DNA of 64,000 nt from Stentor coeruleus (taxonomy: Eukaryota > Ciliophora > Heterotrichea > Heterotrichida > Stentoridae), in NCBI GenBank assembly GCA_001970955.1, contig MPUH01000154.1, positions 1-64,000 of the forward strand, written 5' to 3'. Made by a program: the position numbers and the translations under genes. Below, piece by piece: positions 1 through 9,254 of this stretch (within the stretch, counting starts at the first letter, position 1; every line of letters begins with the position of its first letter). Below the pieces are notes generated by a model. It saw nothing but the letters and a program-made list of their open reading frames with translations. It did no database searches and was not told the DNA's origin.

Positions 1-487
1 GGGACGGGACTATGACTTGGACCAACACAACTAAACATAAATTATCATTCAACTATAACAATCGACATAATATTATATGAAAAATCACATTTATTACTAA
101 AAACATCTCTAGATTTATTTACCATAACAATCATACATACAAAGTGAATATTTTCATCCAAAACCTTTTCCCCATATAAAATAATAGTTTTTCCAAAGCT
201 ACCTCACATGAAATCTCCTAACATAAACACTTACCAAAAAAGTTCTTAAATAAATCATTCCTTATACAACTAAAAAAATTTTAATAAAAGCAACACCTAA
301 AAAAGCAAACAGGAAAGCCTATAAAAAGCATCCACAAGTCAATATTTTACTTCTCAATAAAATCTCCCAGTTAATCTAAAACTCTCCAGTAAAATTTGCC
401 TAAAAATCTCAAAACTCCAAAATCGAACTTCAAAAAAAGTGTTCCTAAAGCAAAATTAACCCCATGTATTAAACTTAAACTAATCTC
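1..487. other. 3' flank of RPS11, no gene seen
   Basis: AT-rich spacer downstream of the minus-strand RPS11 gene. From about 130 to 480 the plus strand is C-rich and G-poor, the composition seen downstream of other minus-strand genes here. The first 20 bases are unusually GC-rich and could be the edge of a neighbouring gene on either strand, but there is too little sequence to tell. No RNA gene or repeat was recognised. Confidence 0.5.
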
Positions 488-967
488 TTAGAATAATACG
501 AACTGTTTTCTTGCTGCTCCAAAAATCTGATTCGGCTGTACCTTGAGAACATTGAATCTAACAGTCTTAGACAAAGGCCTACATTGGCCAATTGTCACAA
601 TATCTCCTTCTTTGATTGTGTCGAAAGCTGGAGAACAATGGGCAGAAATATTTGTATGTCTCTTTTCGAACCTACTATATTTTGGGATATAATGAAGGTA
701 GTTTCTTCTAATGACCACAGTGTTTTTCATTTTTGTTGAAACAACCATACCTCTAAGAATCCTCCCTCTGATGCTGACATTCCCGGTGAATGGGCATTTC
801 TTATCAATGTAGGTTCCTTCGGAGGCTGATTTAGGTGTTTTAAATCCAAGACCTACGTTCTTCCAGTACCTTACACCTGTTGAGGTCTTTTTAGTTAAGA
901 ACTTCTTGGTGCGAAGGGAGACTATTTCTTGTTTTTGGAAGGCTCTTTCAGTCTGAACGTCGGCCAT
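488..967 (-). CDS. RPS11: 40S ribosomal protein S11 (uS17)
   Basis: This is a small-subunit ribosomal protein of the uS17 family that binds 18S rRNA in the cytosolic 40S subunit. The 159-aa product is the usual length. It starts [13 protein letters not shown] like eukaryotic S11 and contains [33 protein letters not shown], the basic [20 protein letters not shown] segment and [17 protein letters not shown] near the C terminus. Only the last dozen residues differ from animal and yeast versions. The start is the first ATG and the stop is TAA. No intron is needed. The 5' flank (968-1430) is G-rich and C-poor on the plus strand. Confidence 0.97.
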   Translation of the reverse strand: MADVQTERAFQKQEIVSLRTKKFLTKKTSTGVRYWKNVGLGFKTPKSASEGTYIDKKCPFTGNVSIRGRILRGMVVSTKMKNTVVIRRNYLHYIPKYSRFEKRHTNISAHCSPAFDTIKEGDIVTIGQCRPLSKTVRFNVLKVQPNQIFGAARKQFVLF

Positions 968-1472
968 TAATTATTCTTAACCATATTAGAAACAAGCCTT
1001 ATTAGTTTGACTATTGAAAGTTTTATGAGTTTAGATAAATTTACTGATAAGAGATGGGCTGTTATGTGAAGAGGTAAAGAGACTTTTTTTTTTTTTTAAG
1101 GTGGGTTGATTAGATGTAGAAGTTTATGATAAAAGGTTTTAGGGTTTATGGTATGCTTGTGATGGAATTGGAAGTTTGGGTTTGGTTAGTGAATTTTTAT
1201 AGTGAGAAATTAGCTTTTTTTTTAATTTTAGTAGTTTTTGTTGAGAGATAAAATTTTTTTGGTTGATGATGTTAGATAATGCATTTTTGAGGGTTTTGGA
1301 TGTGTAAATTTTTTTCAGTTTTGTACGGAAATTATATGAAATTAGGTCTTTGGATAAGATTTTTATGTAAAAGTATTCTTTAAGTTCAAATTCTTTTACA
1401 GAGAAATTTTTTAATAAAATCTGTTTAAAAGCATTTTAGTATTTAAGATTTGAAAATGATATAATTATTATT
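968..1472. other. Divergent intergenic region RPS11 / MGNS protein
   Basis: Spacer between diverging genes. On the plus strand 1000-1430 is rich in T and G and almost free of C; the three lines 1081-1260 hold only three C. It contains a T homopolymer near 1084-1097. The RPS11 promoter must lie here, but no clear TATA box or RNA gene was identified. Confidence 0.5.
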
Positions 1473-1685
1473 ATGGGGAATAGTAACGTAGGGTGTTTAA
1501 GTAACGAAGGTTTGAACCATGGAGAGCTAGAAAGTGGTAGAAAAGAAAATACAGCATCAGAAGCTGAATACAAAGAAAAGGTAACAAGTGATGATGTTTT
1601 AAAAATCCTCACAGGCGACAAAATGCGAGCCGCACAAAACGCTAGGACTTACGAAAAAGGAACAGTCAAAGTATCAGTTTTTTAA
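1473..1685 (+). CDS. Small hypothetical protein with N-myristoylation start (MGNS)
   Basis: A 70-aa reading frame starts MGNSNVGC, which fits an N-myristoyltransferase substrate (Gly2, Ser at position 4) with a possible palmitoylated Cys8. The rest is hydrophilic and charged (KENTASEAEYKEKVTSDD) and ends KGTVKVSVF followed by TAA. It has no transmembrane segment and no domain I recognise. The ATG follows an ATATAATTATTATT stretch like the 5' flanks of other genes here. Codon-like composition and the lipid-anchor N-terminus support a real gene, but there is no homology support from memory. It lies upstream of the MYCBP gene on the same strand. Confidence 0.5.
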   Translation: MGNSNVGCLSNEGLNHGELESGRKENTASEAEYKEKVTSDDVLKILTGDKMRAAQNARTYEKGTVKVSVF

Positions 1686-1992
1686 CTAAAAATTAAAAAA
1701 AAATATTCTCTTTTCCTAAACATAATATAATTATCATCAATTTTTAAATTTGCCAATATAAACCAATCTTTTTATATACACATCAAAACTATCATATACT
1801 CATAATAATAAAAACTATTTCCTTATCTTTATAAATTATTTCCAAAACCCGGTATATATAAAAACTACTTTTCTATCTATAAATTGCTTAAAAATAAATC
1901 TTTTATAGCATGATTTCATATAAAAACATCTGAAAAAACATTTGTAAAAGACTTAGTTTAAGAGTTTATCCAAAAGCATGGCTATAATAAAT

Positions 1993-2292
1993 ATGAGTTT
2001 TCAAACAACTGATTCAAAGAAAGAAGAGTTTCGTAAATATCTTGAAAAAAGCGGTGTTATTGATCAACTCACACGTGTTCTAGTGGGCTTATATGAAGAA
2101 CCTGAAAAACCATCAAATGCTATTGAGTAATGACTAAACAGTTTTGTAAAAAGATATTTGGGAAGTCCTGCGGATATTGATGTTGAAACTTTAAGATCAG
2201 AATATGAAGCTATTAAAGAAAGGAATGCTTATCTTGAGAGAGAAGTTGCAGAACTTAAAGAAGAGATAGAAAAACTTAGAGGAGGTGATTAG
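1993..2292 (+). CDS. MYCBP: c-Myc-binding protein homologue (MYCBP/AMY-1), one intron
   Basis: The gene is 1993..2126 joined to 2142..2292, giving 94 aa. Removing the 15-nt intron GTAATGACTAAACAG (2127-2141) joins NAI to DFVKRYLGSP and restores a complete MYCBP family protein. The N-terminal half reads SKKEEFRKYLEKSGVIDQL and LVGLYEEPEKPSNAIDF, very close to animal MYCBP. The C-terminal half is a coiled coil (EYEAIKERNAYLEREVAEL). In animals MYCBP binds Myc and AKAPs, and in flagellates a homologue is found with axonemal AKAP complexes; a ciliary role here is an inference. An in-frame ATG at 1978 would add five residues (MAIIN). The gene is too short and too split to show as one open frame. 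Confidence 0.92.
2127..2141 (+). other. 15-nt intron in MYCBP gene
   Basis: The sequence is GTAATGACTAAACAG, with A at position 10 as the likely branch point. Unspliced it contains an in-frame TAA. Its removal restores the conserved family alignment across the junction. Confidence 0.93.
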
Positions 2293-2924
2293 ATATAGTA
2301 ATTAGTATCATTCTCTTAATAATAAGTGCTTACGGTCCTATTGTATTTTGAATCTTATACTTCTTCTTAAAATTATATATCAAGATAGGAACCGATATGC
2401 ATTAACTCCTTGATTTATTGATAGATTTTCTATATTTACAAAAACATTAAATATAAGTAAATATTTTCCCTAATTATAAGAATTTCCAATCAAATTCATT
2501 TAAAAATTGGAAAGTTTTTATTATCAACTGATATATAAGCATAAGAATAAATATTTTTTTTATTAATAAAAGTTTTATATTAGTATAATCCTAGGTTTTG
2601 ACAAATGAAAAATTTTAGATGTTGGTTTTACTCTGTTATAAATTTTCATGTGCTACACTTGAGGTAGAATGAGAAAACTTTAAGTAAATATGCATAACTT
2701 TGAAAATATCTTAAAGAATTGATATTTGAGGATAATAAAAAATAGTGAACTTGATATTTGTTTCCCTCATAAACCTTTCGCTTTCACTATTGCTAAAACT
2801 TTAGTTAACACCCAAGGACTCAAATTCATATGCAAATCATAATTTTTATTACAGGGAGTAATTAAACCTATGATTTTTTCTACATAGTCCATTAGCACTA
2901 AAAATTTCAATAATCACTATATAA
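2293..2924. other. Intergenic, nothing recognised
   Basis: AT-rich spacer between the MYCBP and RING genes, both on the plus strand. Neither strand shows a convincing coding frame, tRNA or repeat. Confidence 0.5.
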
Positions 2925-3509
2925 ATGCAGAGTACATTAGTAAAAGTGGATGGTTTCGAAGGCCAAAACTGCACAATATGTCTTCTGCCTTTGGTGTTCC
3001 CTATAAGTAAATTGTCATGCAATCACATTTATTGTTTAGAATGCCTTCTAGAATGGTGCAAATCTCACAATACATGCCCTTTATGCAGCCAGGAAATTCA
3101 CACAGGTTTCGAGATCCATGAAGACGGTTCAATAAAAGAAACAATATTCGAATGCAAAAAGGCTGAAAAGGAAATGTCTTTAGATTGCTTAGATCACAGA
3201 TATTTCAAACAAGAAATTACAAAACTCTTACGTCTTTGTTATGAACTAGAAGTTTCCAGATTCAAACAGCGGAACTCCAAAGGCACCCCATCTGAATGGA
3301 GAGCATTACAAGGTATTCGATCAAGACTTGAAACCTTAAAACTCGAAAACGAAAGCTTTGTTAGGTTCATACCAGAAACCTTACTAGATGAAGTCTATTG
3401 TTTAAATGAAGATATCGACAACTTAAAAATTGGCATCGTCCCAAGAAAATATGAAGAACAACAAGAAGTACAATATTATGACGACTATTCAGATGAAGAT
3501 TACGAATAA
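2925..3509 (+). CDS. RING-finger (C3HC4) protein, probable E3 ubiquitin ligase
   Basis: The 194-aa protein has an N-terminal RING-HC domain with all eight zinc ligands in place: C16, C19, C32, H34, C37, C40, C51 and C54 (CTIC, SCNHIYCLEC, CPLC). RING proteins of this type recruit E2 enzymes for ubiquitin transfer. The spacing and the helical region after the RING recall the PHRF1/Topors type, but that assignment is tentative. The C-terminal half (about residues 90-170) is helical and basic, and the tail (YYDDYSDEDYE) is very acidic. No transmembrane segment is present. It is convergent with EXOSC9, with 85 bp between the stop codons. The target is unknown. Confidence 0.85.
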   Translation: MQSTLVKVDGFEGQNCTICLLPLVFPISKLSCNHIYCLECLLEWCKSHNTCPLCSQEIHTGFEIHEDGSIKETIFECKKAEKEMSLDCLDHRYFKQEITKLLRLCYELEVSRFKQRNSKGTPSEWRALQGIRSRLETLKLENESFVRFIPETLLDEVYCLNEDIDNLKIGIVPRKYEEQQEVQYYDDYSDEDYE

Positions 3510-3594
3510 AGATTTCTAATTTACTGTAAGGTTTTCTAAATAGCCTTGCGAAATTTTTTATTTCAATAGAAATCTTATATAAATAGTAAATAAA

Positions 3595-4509
3595 CTAGCT
3601 TATATAAACCCCACCAATTTCAGCCAAAAGCTTATTCACTCTAATTTCAGGATTTTCCATATCAACATCTACCTCTCCAGCTTTTTCTACAGCTTTTCTT
3701 AGTTCTTTTGTAGTTTCTTTTGTCTTAACTAATGCTAAATCCAAACATTGGAAAATTACATCCTCTTTTAAAGCTGCAGCACCACTTTTCTGTAAAGCTA
3801 AAATATCTCCATAAACATTCATACAAATAACTATTTTACCTTCAAGTATAGCTTCTTCTCTGATTTCAGGATCTAATATAGCGATTTGCCCTTTAAGAAA
3901 TCCAAATGTTACACTTATAGCAAGAAAATGTAAGCTTAAAGGTTTGAGTACAGGCAAAAGCTCAATAGTTTTATTAGGGTTGATTTTAATATCAGGAACC
4001 CTTGCATGCATTAATGCTAAAACTGAAGCTTGTGTGCATAAATCAATAAGATTACCATGATGGGCTAAGATATGCATATGGACTATTACATTCCAACAAT
4101 GTTTTCCTGAGACAATACATAAACTTTCAGTGTTTAAAGCTCGGGATTTTTTAATGCTTTTTTCGAGTACCCTTTCTATTTCAGCCGAAAGCTCGTTTTT
4201 AAACCTTCTGTGACGCTGAGACAAATTTGCACCCAAAAGACCTTCAAAGTTTGGATGGGCCATTGGGAGGAACTCAACGTTAAAAGTTAAAAAACCTTCA
4301 TTCGGCCGGTCTGTATAAGGAGAGTCGATAAAAATATCCACAGAGCAAAGGACTAAACTATCCCCAAGGCTCACTTCAACCTGACCACGGGTCGAAGTGA
4401 AGTTTATTGAAAGTTTTCGACAATCAAAAAGTCCTCGGCCATCCATTCTGATCCCTTTACCTGCAGCTTCTAGGATAAAACCTTTTTCATTATTGCTCAG
4501 GACTTCCAT
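3595..4509 (-). CDS. EXOSC9: Exosome complex component RRP45 (EXOSC9)
   Basis: This is one of six RNase PH-like ring subunits of the RNA exosome, which processes and degrades RNA 3'-5' in nucleus and cytoplasm. The 304-aa product has the two-lobed fold: RMDGRGLFDCRKLSINF and NEGFLTFNVEFLPMAHP in the first lobe, then NTESLCIVSGKHCWNV, DPEIREEAILEGKIVICMN and the helical C-terminal end. The phrases TESLC and DP.ERE are typical of RRP45 rather than RRP42/RRP43. Eukaryotic RRP45 is catalytically inactive and structural. The insert between NFEG and NTESLC is longer than in human. It is the last gene of a four-gene minus-strand run and starts 33 bp after the AMMECR1 stop. Confidence 0.93.
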   Translation of the reverse strand: MEVLSNNEKGFILEAAGKGIRMDGRGLFDCRKLSINFTSTRGQVEVSLGDSLVLCSVDIFIDSPYTDRPNEGFLTFNVEFLPMAHPNFEGLLGANLSQRHRRFKNELSAEIERVLEKSIKKSRALNTESLCIVSGKHCWNVIVHMHILAHHGNLIDLCTQASVLALMHARVPDIKINPNKTIELLPVLKPLSLHFLAISVTFGFLKGQIAILDPEIREEAILEGKIVICMNVYGDILALQKSGAAALKEDVIFQCLDLALVKTKETTKELRKAVEKAGEVDVDMENPEIRVNKLLAEIGGVYIS

Positions 4510-4542
4510 TTACATATATTTTCCCAACTTACTATAAACTAA

Positions 4543-5190
4543 TTAATTTCCAGTCCTTTCTTTGATATATTGTAAGAACTCAGCATAACTCATACTTAGC
4601 TTTGAACTTTCATAAGTTGTCACTTTAAGATTTGGTATGACTTCTCTGACTATATCTTCGGGAGGACGATTTGGATTATTAGGCCTATAACCTGCTTTTT
4701 TAAATAGATAAACAAGAGTTGTTGATTGGTCCCAACCTTGTTCACTTGCAACTTCAGGCAAATAAGTTCCTGAGTAGTTCCGACCTGCCATACGAAACTC
4801 GATTTCTATACCATGACGGCCTATTTCCCAGGATAAAGGGTCTTGAATAGGAGTGAAATTTGTTAATAGAGACACTGATACTTGAAGATGCTGTACTTCA
4901 TTTAAGGTTATTGGAGAAAAACGTGTATCATTTAAAGCTGAGACTAATGCATATCTGGGTAATAAATCACCAATTTCACTTGATTGATCAAATGTTCCTA
5001 TACAACCTCGAAGATCTTTATCAGGACCAATTGTCCATGTTACAAATAATGGACAACATGTTGATACTTGTGGCTCATCATTAAACAGCCTTTCAACCGG
5101 AATCTCAGTGTTTTCTTTTTTCAGATTTGAAACCAGCACCTCAAAGCAGGCTGCACACATAGCCTTTGTGGCTTGGACTACATTCTCCAT
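4543..5190 (-). CDS. AMMECR1: AMMECR1 domain protein
   Basis: The 215-aa protein is a full AMMECR1-domain protein. The family hallmark LRGCIGTF is at residues 60-67, followed by YALVSALNDTRFSPIT, SVSLLTNF, GRHGIEIEF and the TYLPEVASEQGWDQ box. The C-terminal SMSYAEFLQYI is also typical. The family is conserved from archaea to humans. Its biochemical role is uncertain; animal work points to filopodia and cell shape, so no function is asserted. It sits between EXOSC9 and the Mpv17-type gene on the same strand. An insertion (QVSTC) before PLFVTW is not bounded by intron signals and appears to be real coding sequence. The start is the first ATG after an AT-rich TATATAAATATAT leader. Confidence 0.95.
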   Translation of the reverse strand: MENVVQATKAMCAACFEVLVSNLKKENTEIPVERLFNDEPQVSTCCPLFVTWTIGPDKDLRGCIGTFDQSSEIGDLLPRYALVSALNDTRFSPITLNEVQHLQVSVSLLTNFTPIQDPLSWEIGRHGIEIEFRMAGRNYSGTYLPEVASEQGWDQSTTLVYLFKKAGYRPNNPNRPPEDIVREVIPNLKVTTYESSKLSMSYAEFLQYIKERTGN

Positions 5191-5304
5191 ATATATTTAT
5201 ATAAAAAATCACTTTCTCTCATGAAATTCTATAAGCCTAGCTTTTATTCCTAATAAAATCTTTAATAAAAAAAAGGAAAATATTTTACATGTAAAACAAA
5301 TATA

Positions 5305-5880
5305 CTAAACACTTTTCAAAGAATTATGGGTGGCAAAAGACATAAAAATATCCCATACCAAGCTTGATGCGCATAAAAATGGGACTCTATACTTGGATGA
5401 AATATTATAAAAGCAAATAACTGATGTTGGGATATAAAAAACTAATGAGTCCATATAAGTAACTAAATAGTCTTTGGTAATTTTTTCTCTAAGTGACTGT
5501 GTAGAATTTTCAAGTCTATTTGTCCAAGTAATAAAAAGTAGTAAATCAAAAGGGGCAAATAATCCAACATCGACTGTAGTTTTTATTAGAGCATTTCTCA
5601 ATGTCCGTTTACTCCCAAAGAACTTTTCAAGGAAATTTAACCAGAAATGTCCCCCAATAACAGCTTCAACCAAGCCGTAACTACAAAAAACTTTCGATCT
5701 CACATGATTAAACTCAGATTTTTCTATAACTTTCTGACATATAAAATCTCCAAAATAACTAAACACAACTCCTGTTAATGCTCTAAATATATCATACTTA
5801 GTCAACAAAGGTCTTTGTTCAATATTCTTGATATAGTATTTCCATAAACTAATCATTAGTATATTACTATAAAAAACCAT
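5305..5880 (-). CDS. Mpv17/PMP22 family membrane protein
   Basis: The 191-aa protein matches the Mpv17/PMP22 family of small four-helix membrane proteins of the inner mitochondrial or peroxisomal membrane. Recognisable parts are WKYYIKNIEQRPLLTK at the N-terminus, the GDFICQ motif after the first helix, KTTVDVGLFAPFDLLLF in the middle and YRVPFLCASSLVWDIFMS at the C-terminus. The usual W-P-x-x-Q-x-x-N-F signature is altered to FYIPTSVICFYNIS, so the copy is diverged. The start could be the first Met or Met9 (MISLWKYY), which fits family length better. It is in a tight same-strand cluster. In animals the family affects mitochondrial DNA maintenance or channel activity; here only membrane location is inferred. 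Confidence 0.85.
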   Translation of the reverse strand: MVFYSNILMISLWKYYIKNIEQRPLLTKYDIFRALTGVVFSYFGDFICQKVIEKSEFNHVRSKVFCSYGLVEAVIGGHFWLNFLEKFFGSKRTLRNALIKTTVDVGLFAPFDLLLFITWTNRLENSTQSLREKITKDYLVTYMDSLVFYIPTSVICFYNISSKYRVPFLCASSLVWDIFMSFATHNSLKSV

Positions 5881-5919
5881 GATAAAATCCTAAACCTAAA
5901 TTTTCAAAAACCTCATATT

Positions 5920-6726
5920 TTATCCTAACCTCTTTTTCTTAAGCAAAGCACATGCCCTTCTAAATTTTCTTGACCAATCCATAGCTTTTGTTGGAGCTAC
6001 AGCATTTATAAGATTTGGTGGGATTTTTCCTTTAACATCATTTTGCGATATAAAATAAAGTTCTACTCCTCCTTCAACACTTTTTATATAATATCCTGAT
6101 ATTATAGTATTTGCTCTAATCCATCCTTGAGGTATAGGAATATCATCTCTTTCTGCACTCCAATAAACAATTAAAATCCCATTCTGATCTTTTTTATATT
6201 TTCTATGTTGTATAAACTCACGATTTGATATTATTGATGGGAAAGGACTGGCTGCATAGAAATAAATCACGTCATTATTTTCAGAATATTTTTCTATAAC
6301 TTTAAAGTCTTGTAAAACATTATCCCATTCTCTTCGGAACTCCCCATTCCAAATAGCGAAAAGTGCATCATCAGGGGTTGTGTCATTTACGAGGATTTTT
6401 GCTTTGATTATAGCCACTGGGGAAAACTCTGTGATTTTTTTATATACTTTTAAATCAGGGTTATCTTTTACTATATCCCAACCTTCAGAAATACCTTCAG
6501 ACATGAGGATTTGGAATTCTTCGAATTTGTCTAGAGGGTTTGGATTTGAAAGTTTTTGCTCTTCGAGAGGAGATTTTAATTCTTCGAGATGAGAATTTGA
6601 GGAAGGCTCTGGAACGCGGATTTTTTCGCGGACGAATCTACGAGCTTTTATGTAGTAGTAGATTATGAAAGCGCTAACGAATACCCCTCCGCTTATAATT
6701 AAATAGGTTTTTCGATTAGCTTTCAT
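5920..6726 (-). CDS. Membrane-anchored START-domain lipid-transfer protein
   Basis: The 268-aa protein has an N-terminal transmembrane anchor (about residues 8-27) followed by basic RRFVREK and a START domain (about 70-265). START landmarks include GWDIVKDNPDLKVYKK, FRREWDNVLQDFKVIEK, YFYAASPFPSIISNREFIQ and the C-terminal AVAPTKAMDWSRKFRRAC helix, closest to the PCTP/STARD2-STARD10 branch. Such domains carry one lipid, often phosphatidylcholine, between membranes. The anchor would tether it to one membrane; the membrane and the lipid are unknown. It is the first gene of the minus-strand run, and its 5' flank is G-rich on the plus strand. Confidence 0.87.
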   Translation of the reverse strand: MKANRKTYLIISGGVFVSAFIIYYYIKARRFVREKIRVPEPSSNSHLEELKSPLEEQKLSNPNPLDKFEEFQILMSEGISEGWDIVKDNPDLKVYKKITEFSPVAIIKAKILVNDTTPDDALFAIWNGEFRREWDNVLQDFKVIEKYSENNDVIYFYAASPFPSIISNREFIQHRKYKKDQNGILIVYWSAERDDIPIPQGWIRANTIISGYYIKSVEGGVELYFISQNDVKGKIPPNLINAVAPTKAMDWSRKFRRACALLKKKRLG

Positions 6727-7794
6727 TATATTTACTGAGATTATAAGAGATTTAATTAGGATAAATTAGCTGGTGATATAGCCTGTGGAATACTAGTCAT
6801 GTATTTTATGTTGATATTTTTTGTAATTTTTAGTTTATAATTTTAGGGTTTAGTTTTTGAAGTTTTAATGATGTAATAGTGATTAATAAATTATGATTCA
6901 AACTTTTTTTTGCTTAGAATTTTGTTGGAAAATAGAGTTTAGACCTTTTATTGCAAAATCCTTAAGTAAAATTGTTTGATAAGTTGAGAGCTTGCAGGAA
7001 AAAAATGAAGGGGTATTGAAAAATTATTTAGAAGGTAAGGTTTTAATTACAAATCACAGAGTTAGAGTTTAGACCTTTTATTGCAAAATCCTTAAGTAAA
7101 ATTGTTTGATAAGTTGAGAGCTTGCAAGAAAAAAATGAAGGGGTATTGAAAAATTATTTAGAAGGTAAGGTTTTAATTACAAATCACAGAATGTTGGCTA
7201 ATTAGATTTTTTTTAAACTGGAAATCAATGAAAGATCTAAAAATTGTAGAAAATTTTAACGCTAGGAAAATGTTTATGAATGATTGTATTAGAGAATGAA
7301 ACCAAGAGAAGACAAAGACGATAAATGATAAACAAAAGTAAAGTTTAATCAATTAACATCAACTATGGCAAATGATTCTACGCTTGGAATTGAAAATAGA
7401 AGAAGTTTCTAATAAACATCTGAAAATAAAAATAAAATAAAACCAAGATGAAAAAGATTTAAAAGTGTTTACTTTTAGCCCAAACGTTAACAAAATTTCA
7501 AGCTTTCCTTATTTTTAATATAAAAACTACAAACATCATATTTTTATTAAATTTTTTAAGAATGCGGCTGAGACTATATTTGATTTGCTATTATCACAAA
7601 GGAATCCAGAACAATCATGACCATTTGTATAAATTAAAAATATAATTATCAAGAAAAAATTGCGAGGGTTTTTGGGGCTATTTATTTAAGCATATTTATT
7701 ATTTATATACTTAATAAGATTCTAAATTTGAATAATAAACTCAAGTATTGGCAAGCGTTTAAGAAATTAAGATAACTCTTGCGTGTAAATATTT
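6727..7794. other. Intergenic with tandem duplication
   Basis: Sparse region upstream of the START gene. It holds the 130-bp tandem duplication at 6933-7190. Around 7200-7530 there are stretches with codon-like texture, including a frame reading KVFTFSPNVNK near 7460, but many stops interrupt them. I see no intact gene. Confidence 0.45.
6933..7190. repeat. 130-bp tandem duplication, two copies
   Basis: Copy 1 (6933-7062) and copy 2 (7063-7190) are adjacent and head-to-tail with a period of 130 bp. The only internal difference I see is CTTGCAGG against CTTGCAAG. Unlike the nine scaffold-join duplications in the window there is no N at the junction, so this may be a real recent duplication, although a misassembly cannot be excluded. 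Confidence 0.9.
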
Positions 7795-7974
7795 TTATGC
7801 TTTTGTGTTGTTGAGGTTGTGTTGGATTCTTGAACTATAAAGTTTGTTTAATCGTAAGGGCTTCAAGAAAGGAACAGTAACCAATCGATGATGCCTATCA
7901 ACATACTGTAATAGGCATGTTTCAAATGCTATCGGATACTCCTTTATTTTCCGCTTTGTACACGGACAGCCCAT
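7795..7974 (-). CDS. MGC mini-protein A (59 aa, predicted lipid-anchored)
   Basis: I start this at the internal ATG (7972-7974), giving MGCPCTKRKIKEYP, because a paralogue at 8741-8950 begins MGCQCTK at the same place; an upstream in-frame ATG would add ten residues. Gly2 with Cys3/Cys5 fits N-myristoylation plus palmitoylation. The two proteins share a block near the C-terminus: here VTVPFLKPLRLNKLYSSRIQ, there ISVPYLKPLKTNKMYSSRIT. The conserved distance from N-terminus to block and the many conservative substitutions argue for selection on protein sequence. I recognise no known domain. A TATATATAAT stretch directly precedes the ATG. Confidence 0.7.
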   Translation of the reverse strand: MGCPCTKRKIKEYPIAFETCLLQYVDRHHRLVTVPFLKPLRLNKLYSSRIQHNLNNTKA

Positions 7975-8740
7975 ATTATATATAACCATATAAAACTTAG
8001 TCATAGAATAATAATTATTATAAGTGTCTAAGTTTTAAACAAGAGAAGCTCATGCAAACTTTCAAAAGTTTTATTAAAGTCCTGATTTCAGCCAAAATTT
8101 ATATTACAAAATAAAATCCAACTAATATAAAACAGAGGCGTTTATTTTTTGTAAAAAATTTTTGAAATCAGATTTTGATCATGTTTTCGTCAACAAAATA
8201 AATATCGGAGTTAAACTTACCACACAATTAAAATTTTGTAAGTAATTGTAATAATATCATAAGACCTCAAAAGCATAAGCATACTAATAAAGGTATAGGA
8301 TATATTATCATTATAAAATATTATCATACTAGAGTAAATACAATTTCCATTTGTGAAATTTTAGATTTGATTAAAGGCTCATAAGATTATGTTTATAACA
8401 CTTTCTATACCTAAAAGAAAATTTTCCTACTAAACTAATACAAAAATTTCATAAAATCTTTTATATTCTTTCTTTATATTTAATTTAATCAATTTCAGCC
8501 TAAAAAATAAAGTCTTATATTCACAATGTTTTTAAAAAGACAAGCCTACCATAAACTTTTTCTCTACTAAAAGATCATGTTTATTTTTAGATGCCATATT
8601 AGGACCTATCAAACTTTTATTCAAGTTTATAATAATTCATATCAAATAAAATAACCTATTGAAGTCTATTATATTTTTTTTTTATCTTTTAATTATATGA
8701 TAAATTCTAAGCTTATTAGCTATATAAAGTTATAACTATT
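7975..8740. other. Spacer between the two MGC mini-protein genes
   Basis: AT-rich spacer separating the two related mini-protein genes. No other frame, RNA gene or repeat was recognised on either strand. Confidence 0.45.
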
Positions 8741-8950
8741 TTATATATAATTTTGTATTAAGGTATGCATACTTGCGCTACCTTCTGTGTAATGAGTGAT
8801 TCTAGAAGAATACATTTTATTAGTCTTTAAAGGTTTTAGATAAGGGACTGAAATGGTTCTATTGTATTTTTTGTCGATAATATGTACATATTTTGTGTTA
8901 CTAGTGGTATCCAGGTCACACAACTGATCTTTTGTGCATTGGCAGCCCAT
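8741..8950 (-). CDS. MGC mini-protein B (69 aa, predicted lipid-anchored)
   Basis: This is the paralogue of the 59-aa protein encoded 0.8 kb away on the same strand. It starts MGCQCTKDQLCDLD, again with Gly2 and Cys3/Cys5 for double acylation. The conserved block is RTISVPYLKPLKTNKMYSSR. The C-terminal tail (TEGSASMHTLIQNYI) is longer and differs from the paralogue. No transmembrane helix or known domain is visible. The pair looks like a local tandem duplication that has diverged by many conservative changes, so it is not a recent copy or an assembly artefact. Function unknown; the inner face of plasma or ciliary membrane is a reasonable inference. Confidence 0.7.
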   Translation of the reverse strand: MGCQCTKDQLCDLDTTSNTKYVHIIDKKYNRTISVPYLKPLKTNKMYSSRITHYTEGSASMHTLIQNYI

Positions 8951-9254
8951 TTTGATTATTATAATCTAAAATAGTAATAGTCATGACCGATTTTATCATA
9001 AATCCTATAAGAAACAATCAGCAAACTTAAATGCTGAAAACTATACCATCACAACTAAACTAAAAATTCCAAATCATCTTAACAAATATTATACATAAAA
9101 ACTAGCTTTCTTACAATCATAAAAATATTTCTATACTAAAACTAAACCAAAAATCATAAAAACTATCTATTTCATACTATTCCCAACCAAAATCACTAAA
9201 CTATTTTCCATATAAAAATCCTAACATCAAAAAATCCAAATTTTCTAACTAAAC
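8951..9254. other. Intergenic, C-rich and G-poor
   Basis: Spacer between the thioredoxin-like gene and mini-protein B, both on the minus strand. The plus strand is C-rich and G-poor, as seen downstream of minus-strand genes elsewhere here. No gene seen. Confidence 0.45.

Noticed and set aside
527-541. 15-mer GTACAGCCGAATCAG on the coding strand of RPS11 that fits the intron pattern
   Set aside because: It is much more GC-rich than the accepted introns, has no stop, and the S11 C-terminus is too variable to show that removal improves the protein.
3595-3609. 15-mer GTTTATATAAGCTAG spanning the EXOSC9 stop
   Set aside because: It starts GTT rather than GTA, and the frame beyond it is merely antisense to the RING gene, with no family similarity.
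7200-7530. Codon-like stretch with KVFTFSPNVNK
   Set aside because: Many stops in all frames and only a vague match to the ciliate CTFKPKIN phrase; too weak to call a pseudogene.
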